From assembly GCA_963779225.1 (NCBI GenBank), contig CAVZWW010000001.1, positions 124,001 to 188,000 on the forward strand: 64,000 nucleotides of DNA. Reading direction: 5' to 3'. Every line of letters begins with the position of its first letter. Positions within the stretch are counted from its first letter, which is position 1. This stretch comes from CAVPCZ01 sp963779225 (GTDB lineage: Bacteria > Bacteroidota > Ignavibacteria > UBA10030 > UBA6906). The notes beneath the pieces are model-generated. The model saw only the letters and a list, made by a program, of their open reading frames with translations, was not told where the DNA came from and did not search any database. Made by a program: the position numbers and the translations under genes. This document shows positions 8,337-16,630 of the stretch, piece after piece.

Positions 8337-8368
8337 AGCGGGACCGCGCCGTACCAGCGGGTCCCGCT
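8337..8368 (+). other. Intergenic RNA hairpin in the cytochrome run
   Basis: AGCGGGACC (8337-8345) pairs perfectly with GGTCCCGCT (8360-8368) around a 14-base loop. No T run follows, so it is not a canonical terminator; it could set transcript stability or lower read-through between the c554-like and NapC-like genes. It ends just before GTG 8371, which makes that codon an unlikely start. Confidence 0.5.
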
Positions 8369-8403
8369 CCGTGTCCGACGCTCCGCATCCGCCTCTCCAG
8401 ACA

Positions 8404-9903
8404 ATGAAGAAAAGAAGACTCCCGGATATTTTCTATAACCCCCTCAGTATTGTCGGGGCTGCTCTTGCGAGCGCGTGCCTCCTGACGATCCTGTTTCTCA
8501 CCGCTGTGGAGTTGTTGCAGGAAGACGCGCCGGCGTATATCGGGATCATCTCCTATGTAGCCCTGCCGGTGCCTTTGTTGCTGGGCCTGTTGCTGATCCC
8601 TGTGGGAGCAATTCGGGAGCGGCGGCGTTTGCGTGCAGGCCGTCCGGCCAGCAAGAGGGTCCTTACCATCGACCTCGGCGTGCCGCATCACAGGTCCGCA
8701 CTCACCCTCTTCGCCGGTGTGACGGCTGTCGTCCTGCTCTTCACGGCGTACGGGAGTTACCGGGCGTTTGAGTGGACGGAATCTGTACCGTTCTGCGGGG
8801 CAACGTGTCATGATGTCATGGAACCGGAGTATACGGCCTACCAGAACTCGCCGCATGCCCGGGTCAAGTGCGTTGACTGCCACGTCGGCTCTGGCGCCGG
8901 ATGGTATGTCCGGTCGAAACTCTCCGGAGCGTATCAGGTGTACGCCGTGCTTGCTAACGTGTACCCGCGACCGATCCCGACCCCCATCAAAAACCTGCGC
9001 CCCGCCCGGGAGACCTGTGAACAGTGTCACTGGCCGTCCCATTTTGCTGGAGAAAAGAAATACGTCAACACCTATTTTAAGTCCGATGAAGCGAACACCC
9101 GGTGGACTCTTGCGCTGTTGATGAAAATCGGCGGCGGAAATGAAGAACGGGGGCCCGCCAACGGCATCCACTGGCACGTGAACCCCGACAATGAGGTGAC
9201 GTACGTTACCGTGGATTCTCTCCGCCAGTCGATCCCCCTGGTTCGCGTCAGAGATCAGCGCACGGGGACGGTCACCGAGTATGCCGCCGAAGAAATGCCT
9301 GCGGACACCGCCGGCCTAAGGAACACGGACTGGTCGCGTATGGATTGCATGGATTGCCATAACCGGCCATCCCACATTTATCTTCCCCCCGCCCGCATCG
9401 TGGACCGGAGTCTGACGCGCGGATCGATCAGCCCCTCGCTGCCGCGTGTCCGCGAGACAGCGATGGAACTGTTGAAACGTCCCTATGCCACAGCCCAGGA
9501 AGCGGCGGACAGCATACCGCAGCTGCTGAGAGACTTCTACGAACGCGAGTATCCGCAGGTGGCTGCCACCGAAGGAGCGCGCATTCTCACGGCCGGACAG
9601 GAGCTGGTTTCGGAATACCGGAAGAACTTCTTTCCCCTTATGAATGTGCGCTGGAGCGCCTACCCCAGCAATATCGGCCATATGACAGACCTCGGCTGCT
9701 TTCGCTGCCATGACGGGAAGCATGTGAGCGCGGACGGGAAGCGCATCAGCAAGGATTGTAACAGCTGTCATACGATTCTGTATCAGGGAACGGATCCCGT
9801 GCCGCTGACCCTCACCGTGGCCGGGCTTCCGTTCCAGCACCCCGAGGATATCGGCGATGCATGGCAGGAAACAAATTGCGTCGAATGCCATTCCGGTCTC
9901 TGA
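8404..9903 (+). CDS. NapC/NirT-family seven-haem quinol dehydrogenase (ImcH-like)
   Basis: A 499-residue inner-membrane cytochrome. Three membrane helices in the first 120 residues precede a NapC-type haem domain. The first haem site is 'FCGATCHDVM', a CX3CH motif with the downstream Met seen in NapC/NrfH haem 1. Six CXXCH sites follow (CVDCH, CEQCH, CMDCH, CFRCH, CNSCH, CVECH). Three helices plus seven haems is the layout of Geobacter ImcH, an inner-membrane quinol oxidase for extracellular electron transfer; this is similarity of architecture. ATG 8404 is preferred; GTG 8371 in the same frame directly abuts a hairpin. Confidence 0.87.
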   Translation: MKKRRLPDIFYNPLSIVGAALASACLLTILFLTAVELLQEDAPAYIGIISYVALPVPLLLGLLLIPVGAIRERRRLRAGRPASKRVLTIDLGVPHHRSALTLFAGVTAVVLLFTAYGSYRAFEWTESVPFCGATCHDVMEPEYTAYQNSPHARVKCVDCHVGSGAGWYVRSKLSGAYQVYAVLANVYPRPIPTPIKNLRPARETCEQCHWPSHFAGEKKYVNTYFKSDEANTRWTLALLMKIGGGNEERGPANGIHWHVNPDNEVTYVTVDSLRQSIPLVRVRDQRTGTVTEYAAEEMPADTAGLRNTDWSRMDCMDCHNRPSHIYLPPARIVDRSLTRGSISPSLPRVRETAMELLKRPYATAQEAADSIPQLLRDFYEREYPQVAATEGARILTAGQELVSEYRKNFFPLMNVRWSAYPSNIGHMTDLGCFRCHDGKHVSADGKRISKDCNSCHTILYQGTDPVPLTLTVAGLPFQHPEDIGDAWQETNCVECHSGL

Positions 9904-9946
9904 CGGTTACACATTTCGAAGAGGCGGCAACAAAAGGGAACTGTGT

Positions 9947-11257
9947 ATGAAGACACCACGTTCTGTCCCCCTCGCCCTGCTGATTCTTCTCTGCGTCGCC
10001 GGTGCCCCCGCGCAGCTGGTGACGGGACGTCTGGCGACATCCTTCTACGGCTGGGAACAGTTCGACACCGTAGGCGTGTCCCACCAGCGCATCCGCGCCT
10101 TCCAGAATATCCAGCTTTCCATGACGCAGGGCGACGTTTCCGTGAACACCTTCATCCAGGGGGCGGCCAATCTGGCCGGGGACTTCGGCGACGTCGGGCG
10201 CGTGCGCTTCTATAATCTGTACCTGACCTGGGCCAACATCGGCAAGGTGCTTGATCTGAACGTCGGCCGGCAGGCGGTGTATGCGGGTGCAGGAGTCGGG
10301 ACGATCGACGGATTTCTCGCGCGTGCACGTTTTCTCCAGCAGAAAGTGACCGTGACGGGTTTTGCCGGCTCAACGGTCAGCCCGGACTTCACCGGTGTCC
10401 GGGAAAACCTGCAGGACAACTACCACTTCGGCGGGCAGGTGGTGACAACGCTTCTGCCGGGTGCACGCATCGGCCTGAGCTACATGAACCGGCACGAGGA
10501 GCGTGACCCGTACTGGACCGTCCGCGCGCGCGATACCTCGTTTGCGCCGGTGTCCTACTATATCGCGAACGATTCGCCGGCCCAGGAACTGGGGAGTGCG
10601 GAAGCACGGTACGAATATGCCAGCCGCTTCTCCGTATACGGACGGTACGACTATGATTTTGCCAACTCCCGCACCGCACGGGCACAGGGCGGTGCGCGGG
10701 TGTACGTTACGGAAGCGCTGTCCCTGACTGCGGACTACATTCATCGCGCGCCACGACTCTCGTACAACTCCATATTCTCGGCGTTTGTCGCGAATGCGGC
10801 TAATGAAATCGAGGGAGGCGTGGAGTACGGTTTTACACCCCTCCTCCGCGCCTTTGCCCGGGTGGCGAGGGTCAGCTATACCGACGAGCAGAGCACACGC
10901 TGGAGCGTGGGCGTGAACAACGGCTACGGCAGCCTTGCGTACACCGGCAGCGACGGCTATGCAGGCGAATTACAGTCGGTCAGCGTCCAGGGATCGTACC
11001 CGTTCTTCGGCCGGAGCGTGATCCCCACCGCCGGGCTTTCCTATGCATCCTACCGCCTGAGCAAAGAAAGCTCACGCGACAACGCCCTGTCGGTGCTGCT
11101 CGGGGCGATCGTCCGTCCCACCCCGGCGTTCTCCTTCGACGTGCAGGGGCAATGGTTGACGAACAAGATCTCCCAACGTGATCTGCGCCTGCAGGTGAAG
11201 TTGATGTACTGGTTCGCGCAACGGCTGTCTATCTTCAACGGGGAGGGCAAACAATGA
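9947..11257 (+). CDS. Outer-membrane beta-barrel protein, probable porin of a cytochrome conduit
   Basis: A 436-residue exported protein with signal peptide ('LALLILLCVAGAPAQ') and then alternating short amphipathic strands rich in Tyr, Gly and Arg, ending 'LQVKLMYWFAQRLSIFNGEGKQ' with an aromatic last strand. There is no named-family motif I can recognise. Its position between inner-membrane and periplasmic cytochromes and the lipoprotein cytochrome, with a 4-base ATGA overlap into the 14-haem gene, fits the barrel of a porin-cytochrome conduit (compare MtrB or Pcc barrels). Function is inferred from context. ATG 9947 was chosen at the signal peptide. Confidence 0.7.
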   Translation: MKTPRSVPLALLILLCVAGAPAQLVTGRLATSFYGWEQFDTVGVSHQRIRAFQNIQLSMTQGDVSVNTFIQGAANLAGDFGDVGRVRFYNLYLTWANIGKVLDLNVGRQAVYAGAGVGTIDGFLARARFLQQKVTVTGFAGSTVSPDFTGVRENLQDNYHFGGQVVTTLLPGARIGLSYMNRHEERDPYWTVRARDTSFAPVSYYIANDSPAQELGSAEARYEYASRFSVYGRYDYDFANSRTARAQGGARVYVTEALSLTADYIHRAPRLSYNSIFSAFVANAANEIEGGVEYGFTPLLRAFARVARVSYTDEQSTRWSVGVNNGYGSLAYTGSDGYAGELQSVSVQGSYPFFGRSVIPTAGLSYASYRLSKESSRDNALSVLLGAIVRPTPAFSFDVQGQWLTNKISQRDLRLQVKLMYWFAQRLSIFNGEGKQ

Positions 11258-12459
11258 TCCGCCGTTATCTGGTCTTCCTGCTCATTGTTGCCGCCGGGCT
11301 GATCACTGCGGTCGCCCACAAGCCTGCCCTCCGGAACGGATGGCCCGATCGGGCCGACAGCAAGCAGCTGAAGTTCTCTCACAAGGCCCACATCACCGAC
11401 GCCGGCGTGGCGTGTGAAAATTGTCACCCGGCAGCCACGAGCAAGCTGGCGTCCGACAACCTCCGTGCGAGCCACGACAACTGTCAGTCGTGCCACGAGG
11501 AGCAGCTGGGCGGCCAGTGCAGCTACTGCCATGTGGACCCCGACAATATCCAGCCTGCCGCGGCCGCTCCGCGCGAGCTGCTCTTCTCCCATGAACAGCA
11601 TGTGTCACAAAAAGATATAGAGTGCACGACCTGCCATGCCGGACTTGAAGAGGCCGATTACGCTGCACCGAAACACATGCCATTGATGGCGACCTGCAAC
11701 ACCTGCCACAATGACCGGAAGGTGACCAACGCCTGTGAAGCGTGTCATACCAGCTTCGTGCAGCTCGTCCCGCCCGACCACCTGGTGGGAAACTTCAGGA
11801 AAGAACACAAGAAGTTGACCCGGCTCGGAACGCTGGAAGCCAGCTGTTCCACCTGCCATACACAGAGCTTCTGCGCCGAATGCCATGCCCCTGCTGCTCT
11901 GGCACAGTTCGGCCAGGGTGCTCTGATGGCCGATCCCACTCCGCGGACGTTTCCGGGCAACGGTTCACGACAGATGAGCCTGCAGCTCACGCACGACATG
12001 AACTACCGGTTCACCCATGGTATCGATGCGAAGGCGAAGAGCACCGACTGCTACGGCTGTCATTCGCAGCAGGAATTCTGTGCGGAATGTCATGCGACGG
12101 GCGACAACATTACGTCGCGCGCATTCACACCGGCATCACACCTGGGGGCGGGGTTCGCCACCATTGGCGTTGGCAGCGGCGGCGGTACCCATGCAACCCT
12201 TGCCCGGCGCGATATCGAGAGCTGCGTGAGTTGCCACGATACGCAGGGCAACGATCCCGTATGCGTCACCTGTCATGTTGACGCGGACGGCATCAGAGGA
12301 ACCGATCCTCGCACGCATCCCGGTTCTTTCATGAAAGATGAGCACGGACCCTGGCATACCAGCGCCGGCGCCACATGCTTCAACTGTCATACAGACCTGA
12401 ATGCCCATCCCGGTGGCGTGAAGGGAAGAAACTTCTGCGGTTACTGTCACGGCAGCTAA
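11254..12459 (+). CDS. 14-haem cytochrome c
   Basis: A 401-residue protein with one N-terminal hydrophobic segment (signal peptide or anchor, 'YLVFLLIVAAGLITAVA') and 14 CXXCH motifs. Distal ligand candidates appear as 'FSHKAH', 'FSHEQH' and 'LTHDMN' boxes spaced between haems, as in periplasmic MtrA-type cytochromes. Its start codon overlaps the stop of the beta-barrel gene, so barrel and cytochrome are made together. It probably threads the barrel and hands electrons to the lipoprotein cytochrome encoded next. Partner assignment is inferred. Confidence 0.83.
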   Translation: MIRRYLVFLLIVAAGLITAVAHKPALRNGWPDRADSKQLKFSHKAHITDAGVACENCHPAATSKLASDNLRASHDNCQSCHEEQLGGQCSYCHVDPDNIQPAAAAPRELLFSHEQHVSQKDIECTTCHAGLEEADYAAPKHMPLMATCNTCHNDRKVTNACEACHTSFVQLVPPDHLVGNFRKEHKKLTRLGTLEASCSTCHTQSFCAECHAPAALAQFGQGALMADPTPRTFPGNGSRQMSLQLTHDMNYRFTHGIDAKAKSTDCYGCHSQQEFCAECHATGDNITSRAFTPASHLGAGFATIGVGSGGGTHATLARRDIESCVSCHDTQGNDPVCVTCHVDADGIRGTDPRTHPGSFMKDEHGPWHTSAGATCFNCHTDLNAHPGGVKGRNFCGYCHGS

Positions 12460-12475
12460 GAAGGGCGGAGGACCC

Positions 12476-13879
12476 ATGCGCGTACACTTCCATCGATTTC
12501 CGGCGACATTCGCCCTGTTCACGACAGCATTGCTGATGGGGGCCTGCAGCGAGCTGAAACAAGATCTTCCCGCTCCCATGGCCCCGCAGGGTATTCATGA
12601 GCCCGGCTGGAATGATCCCGCCTCACCGGCCTTTCATGGCGGCGTGCTGAAGGAATCGCAATACGAGACAACAAACTGCGTGTCCTGTCATGCCAAGGCT
12701 TATACGGGCGGCACCAGCGGCGTTTCGTGCTACGGCTGTCACACGGCCTATCCGCACCCGCCCGGCTGGCTGGATAGCTCCGCAACGACGTTCCATGGCA
12801 AGTTCCTGCGTCTGGGCATGGGGACGCTGGACGATTGCGCCATCTGTCACGGCGCGGATTTCTCCGGCGGTACAAGCGGCAAGTCCTGCTACACCTGCCA
12901 TCCTTCGTATCCCCATCAAACAGGATGGGACGACCCCGCGGCTACGGGATCTCACGGCCGCTACCTGAAAGGGAAGAACTGGCAGGTGTCGGAATGCGCA
13001 ACGTGCCACGGTGAAAACTATACCGGTGGGACAAGCGGTGTATCATGCTTCACATGCCATCCCTCCTATCCCCACACCGTGTTCCAGACATCCTCCGGGC
13101 ATCCCGGGTATCTGCTCAGTAAGGGGTATCCCCTGGCGCAGTGCCAGACCTGCCATGGGTCATCATATACCGGCGGTCCGGTGGTGAATGTGAGTTGCTC
13201 CACTGCTCCTTGTCACGCTGATGCCGGCGGTACGCCGAAATCCCCCGAAGCCTGTAACACGTGTCATGGCCTGTTCCGCGCCGCGGCGGGCGATGCTCTC
13301 TCCGCTGCACCGCCCAAGACAGTGCTGGGGGATTCAGTGGACAACCCGCCCGTCGTTCATGCCATCGGGGCCCATCAAAAGCACCTCGTGTCGGGAAACC
13401 TCGGCAAATCCGTGAAATGTGCCGAATGCCATATAGTGCCCACCCAGACTTTCCCGCTCGGGCATGTTGACACGCAACTGCCGGCCGAAGTCGTGTTCCA
13501 GGATACCCTGGCGCGTCTTGCCACCGGGACCGCAGGCAAATACGTGCCGGTTCCGGTCTACAGCACCACGACGTTCAAGTGCAGCAATCCTTACTGCCAT
13601 GGGGCCTGGCGTCTTTCACGCGAGAGCTCTTCTTACCAATTTGCCTTCACTGACAGCGTGATGGCGGGGGCGAACTTTGCGCCATCCTGGAACGGCGGGA
13701 GCACCGACGGTGCATGCGGAAGCTGCCACGGCCTGCCTCCGGCCGGCCATATGTCCGCTACACTCACCAGCTGCGTCAACTGTCACACCGGTGTCATCAA
13801 CGGCTCCGGCAATATCATTGACAAGACCAAACACATCAACGGCAAAGTTAACGCCTTCAATACCGAACGGAGTTTCTAG
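12476..13879 (+). CDS. Lipoprotein multihaem cytochrome with CX4CH sites
   Basis: A 467-residue lipoprotein, lipobox 'LMGAC' with Cys24, likely on the outer-membrane surface as the terminal reductase or wire. It has 11 CXXCH motifs plus two CX4CH motifs ('CSTAPCH', 'CSNPYCH'); mixed CX4CH and CXXCH sites are typical of Geobacter OmcB-type cytochromes. The N-terminal part is three 53-residue repeats and a decayed fourth. GGAGG precedes ATG 12476. A strong terminator follows, closing the cytochrome run. The C-terminus ('NAFNTERSF') carries no type IX sorting domain. Confidence 0.85.
   Translation: MRVHFHRFPATFALFTTALLMGACSELKQDLPAPMAPQGIHEPGWNDPASPAFHGGVLKESQYETTNCVSCHAKAYTGGTSGVSCYGCHTAYPHPPGWLDSSATTFHGKFLRLGMGTLDDCAICHGADFSGGTSGKSCYTCHPSYPHQTGWDDPAATGSHGRYLKGKNWQVSECATCHGENYTGGTSGVSCFTCHPSYPHTVFQTSSGHPGYLLSKGYPLAQCQTCHGSSYTGGPVVNVSCSTAPCHADAGGTPKSPEACNTCHGLFRAAAGDALSAAPPKTVLGDSVDNPPVVHAIGAHQKHLVSGNLGKSVKCAECHIVPTQTFPLGHVDTQLPAEVVFQDTLARLATGTAGKYVPVPVYSTTTFKCSNPYCHGAWRLSRESSSYQFAFTDSVMAGANFAPSWNGGSTDGACGSCHGLPPAGHMSATLTSCVNCHTGVINGSGNIIDKTKHINGKVNAFNTERSF
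12605..13081 (+). repeat. Three tandem 53-residue haem repeats
   Basis: Units at 12605-12763, 12764-12922 and 12923-13081 are each exactly 159 bases and each code for two haem sites: GW.D....HG..L, then C..CH, then GGTSG.SC..CH..YPH. A fourth, shorter and diverged unit runs to about 13222, where the second haem site has become CX4CH. The DNA copies are only moderately alike, so the duplication is old. Confidence 0.85.
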
Positions 13880-13942
13880 AATTCCGGCTGAAAGCCCGCA
13901 CCATACTGCAGCTGAAACAGAGAAAAGCACTCCTTCTGCAAT

Positions 13943-13977
13943 CCCGGCCCCTTGAAAAGGGCCGGGAGCTGTTTTTT
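13943..13977 (+). terminator. Rho-independent terminator after the cytochrome run
   Basis: CCCGGCCC (13943-13950) pairs with GGGCCGGG (13959-13966), then GAGCTG-like bases and TTTTTT at 13972-13977. It separates the cytochrome genes from ccmF, which has its own promoter. Confidence 0.8.
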
Positions 13978-13993
13978 GCACTCCTGCAAACCA

Positions 13994-14011
13994 ATTCCCA
14001 GGTATTGGAAA
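13994..14011 (+). promoter_or_regulatory. Candidate upstream activator site before ccmF
   Basis: ATTCC-N8-GGAAA, sharing TTCCCA-N6-GGAAACC with the site at 1473-1490 and ending 81 bases before the -24 box, the same distance as there. A further GGAAACC half site lies at 14034-14040. The binding protein is inferred to be the local NtrC-type regulator. Confidence 0.45.
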
Positions 14012-14091
14012 CCCTCCTGATTCTGACGCAACTGGAAACCCCAAAAACGGCCTACAGGGCGTGGTTTTAGCGGTTTTCGAGGGGATTTCCA

Positions 14092-14106
14092 TGGCACGCA
14101 TGTTGA
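14092..14106 (+). promoter_or_regulatory. Sigma-54 (-24/-12) promoter of ccmF
   Basis: TGGCAC at 14092-14097, five bases beginning with G, TTGA at 14103-14106. This is the best -24 box in the window. The start point would be near 14117, giving a 25-base leader with GGAG five bases before ATG 14142. Confidence 0.68.
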
Positions 14107-14141
14107 CCCTCATTTAGCCGCAACATACTTTTGGAGACTGA

Positions 14142-16376
14142 ATGACTGTTCTTGGACACTGGTTCACTATCCTTGCGCTCTTTACAACCCTCTTCTCAGC
14201 GCTCGGATACCTTCGCGCTGCCTCCACAAAGGGGAGTCGTCTTTCCCAACCGCGGGCCCTCCTGTACCTCAGCTCCCTTCTCATCCTGCTTGCCTCGGCG
14301 TTGTTGGTGGCGCTTCTTTTGCGAAATGACTTCACTAACGGCTACGTCTACGGGTACAGCGACAGCACGCTGCCACTGCACTTCCTCCTCTCCAGTTTTT
14401 ATGCAGGCCAGGAGGGAAGCTTCCTCTTCTGGGCGCTCTGCTCGGCACTGATCGCCCTCCTGCTCGCTTCGTACTCGCGCCGGCACGGCAGCGAATCCGT
14501 GGTAATGACTGTGTTCCTGTTCGTCCAGTCGATGCTCCTGCTCATTGTCGTTGCGAAGTCCCCCTTCCGTTCAGTGTGGGAGATGTGGCCGCAGATTCCT
14601 CCCGGGATCATCCCTCCCGACGGACGCGGACTGAATCCTCTCCTGCAGAATTTCTGGATGGTGATTCACCCCCCGGTCCTCTTTCTGGGATTTGCCGCGA
14701 TGGGAGTGCCCTTCAGCCAGGCGCTGGCGGGCCTCTGGTCGGATCGCCGGAACATCTTTTCACAGCAAGGTCTCCCCTGGCTCCTGTTCGGGGTGGCCGT
14801 GCTCGGACTTGGCATCATGCTCGGTGCATACTGGGCCTACGGAGTGCTGGGGTGGGGTGGATACTGGGGTTGGGATCCAGTGGAAAACTCCTCGCTCATT
14901 CCCTGGCTCACGGGCGTCGCGCTGGTGCACACGCTGCTGGTGGAACGCCGCACGGGCCGGTACCCGCGCGCGAACATCACGCTCGCCATTGTGTCGTTTC
15001 TCCTGGTGATCTACAGCACTTTCCTGACGCGCAGCGGCATACTCGGTGACGCATCTGTGCATGCGTTCACCGACCCCGGTTCTGCTGTGTACTGGCTCCT
15101 GCTCGCGTTTCTGTCGCTCATCGCGCTTTCCGGACTCGGTCTGCTGGCCTTCCGCTGGAAATCGCTCGCACCGGACGGTACGACAAGCGGCTGGCTCACG
15201 CGCGAAACTGCCCTTGCCGCCGGTGCGGTTGCACTCCTGCTCAGCGCAGTCGTTATTCTCTTCGGAACAAGCCTTCCGATATTTTCCACCACCCGTGTTG
15301 AACCGGCATTTTATGACGCCACCAATCTTCCCCTCGCCATTGTGATGGCACTGCTCATCGGCATCAGCCTGTACACGCAATGGGAAGAACAGGATGTCCG
15401 GCTCACCTCGCGCAAATCCATCCGTGCTCTCGTTGCAGCGCTCGCGGTGACCCTTATCCTCTATTTTGGAGGGATGCGCGAGAGTTCCACGACGGCGCTC
15501 GTGTTCACGGCGGTCTTTGCACTGTTCGTCAATGTGGATATCGTCGTTACAAACATTGCGGGGGGCATCCTGCTGCTCGGCGGCAAACTGGCCCATGTGG
15601 GACTCGCACTCTTTCTGCTCGGTGTTGTTACCACGGGGAAGTACAGTTCAACCGAACAGATCCAGCTCCCGCGGGAACAACCCGTTTCGGCCCTCGGCTA
15701 TACGCTGACCTATGAAAGTTCTTCGGTTACACCGGATAACAAGTACCTGTTCCATGTCCGGGCGGAAAGAAACGGAAAGGCCTGTACGCTGTCCCCGGTC
15801 ATGTTTGAAGCCGGCTCGCAGGGGATCATGAGGAATCCGGACATCTCTTCCTCGGCCTTCAGGGATCTCTATGTCTCTCCGATGTCTCTTGAGCCTCCCC
15901 GGGACGGAGGCCGGACGGTCGAACTCAATCTGGTGAAAGGAATCTCGTCAGAAGCGGGCGGGGCACGGGTCACCTTCACCCGGTTCGATATGGGTGCCCA
16001 CGGAGCCCCGGGTTCGGCAATGGGAGCGGAAGGAATGCGCATTACCGCGGTGATCGACGTGCAGAAGGGAAAAGAGCGGGAACAGCTGGCCCCGCACATG
16101 ACCTACGCGGCCGATGGCACCCCGGCGCAGGACGCTCTCTCCTCACGGCTGCTGGGGGGAGAGGTGCGACTGCTCAAGGTGAATGCGGGCATGGGTTCGA
16201 CGCCCTCGAGCATTCTGCTCGGTCTCACACAGGCCGGCGGCGGAACCTTGAACCCGGAGATACTGATGGTGGAAGCGAGTGTAAAACCGTTCATCAATCT
16301 CCTCTGGGGTGGGACGATACTGATGATAATGGGCTTTGTCCTGGCAATAGTCAAACGATGGAGGGAGAAACAATGA
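14142..16376 (+). CDS. ccmF: Cytochrome c haem lyase subunit CcmF
   Basis: An inner-membrane protein of 744 residues that attaches haem to apocytochromes c in the periplasm. It shows the CcmF/CcsA haem-handling motif 'WGGYWGWDPVENSS', the family segment 'FWMVIHPPVLFLGFA', more than ten hydrophobic helices, and a long periplasmic C-terminal domain before a last helix. It is longer than the roughly 650-residue enterobacterial protein. No other ccm genes are in the window. Placement right after about 70 haem sites and behind its own sigma-54 promoter suggests maturation capacity is induced with the cytochromes. The stop overlaps the next start (ATGA). Confidence 0.92.
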   Translation: MTVLGHWFTILALFTTLFSALGYLRAASTKGSRLSQPRALLYLSSLLILLASALLVALLLRNDFTNGYVYGYSDSTLPLHFLLSSFYAGQEGSFLFWALCSALIALLLASYSRRHGSESVVMTVFLFVQSMLLLIVVAKSPFRSVWEMWPQIPPGIIPPDGRGLNPLLQNFWMVIHPPVLFLGFAAMGVPFSQALAGLWSDRRNIFSQQGLPWLLFGVAVLGLGIMLGAYWAYGVLGWGGYWGWDPVENSSLIPWLTGVALVHTLLVERRTGRYPRANITLAIVSFLLVIYSTFLTRSGILGDASVHAFTDPGSAVYWLLLAFLSLIALSGLGLLAFRWKSLAPDGTTSGWLTRETALAAGAVALLLSAVVILFGTSLPIFSTTRVEPAFYDATNLPLAIVMALLIGISLYTQWEEQDVRLTSRKSIRALVAALAVTLILYFGGMRESSTTALVFTAVFALFVNVDIVVTNIAGGILLLGGKLAHVGLALFLLGVVTTGKYSSTEQIQLPREQPVSALGYTLTYESSSVTPDNKYLFHVRAERNGKACTLSPVMFEAGSQGIMRNPDISSSAFRDLYVSPMSLEPPRDGGRTVELNLVKGISSEAGGARVTFTRFDMGAHGAPGSAMGAEGMRITAVIDVQKGKEREQLAPHMTYAADGTPAQDALSSRLLGGEVRLLKVNAGMGSTPSSILLGLTQAGGGTLNPEILMVEASVKPFINLLWGGTILMIMGFVLAIVKRWREKQ

Positions 16377-16630
16377 ACGCCGAACCAACACGACGGCTGC
16401 CACAAAACGTCTCGGGCAAATTCTTTACCACCGAAGAGTGCGACGGATGTGCCTACTGCGCATCCATTGCGCCGGACAATTTTGATTTTGAGAAATCGTC
16501 CAACAGGTACTTTGTCAGCCGTCAGCCGCAAACAGCGGAGGAAGAAGAGTACATGCGTGAAGCGGCCGAAGACTGTCCGGTGGACGCCATTGCCACGGAA
16601 GACCGGGACCTCGTCCGGGTCCAGGAGTGA
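16373..16630 (+). CDS. Small single-cluster ferredoxin
   Basis: An 85-residue cytoplasmic ferredoxin. 'CDGCAYCASIAPDNF' and a distant 'CPVDAI' give the C-x2-C-x2-C...C-P pattern of a single [4Fe-4S] (or [3Fe-4S]) cluster. The remainder is acidic. ATG 16373 overlaps the ccmF stop and has GGAGGGAG just upstream; ATG 16358 is in frame but lies within that ribosome site region. It ends inside the start of the nitroreductase-like gene, so it may be that protein's electron donor; this is inferred from coupling. Confidence 0.85.
   Translation: MNAEPTRRLPQNVSGKFFTTEECDGCAYCASIAPDNFDFEKSSNRYFVSRQPQTAEEEEYMREAAEDCPVDAIATEDRDLVRVQE

Noticed and set aside
7747..9177. Long minus-strand open frame opposite two cytochrome genes
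   Set aside because: It lies opposite CXXCH-coding genes; its His-, Arg- and Gly-rich product is a shadow of GC-rich coding bias.
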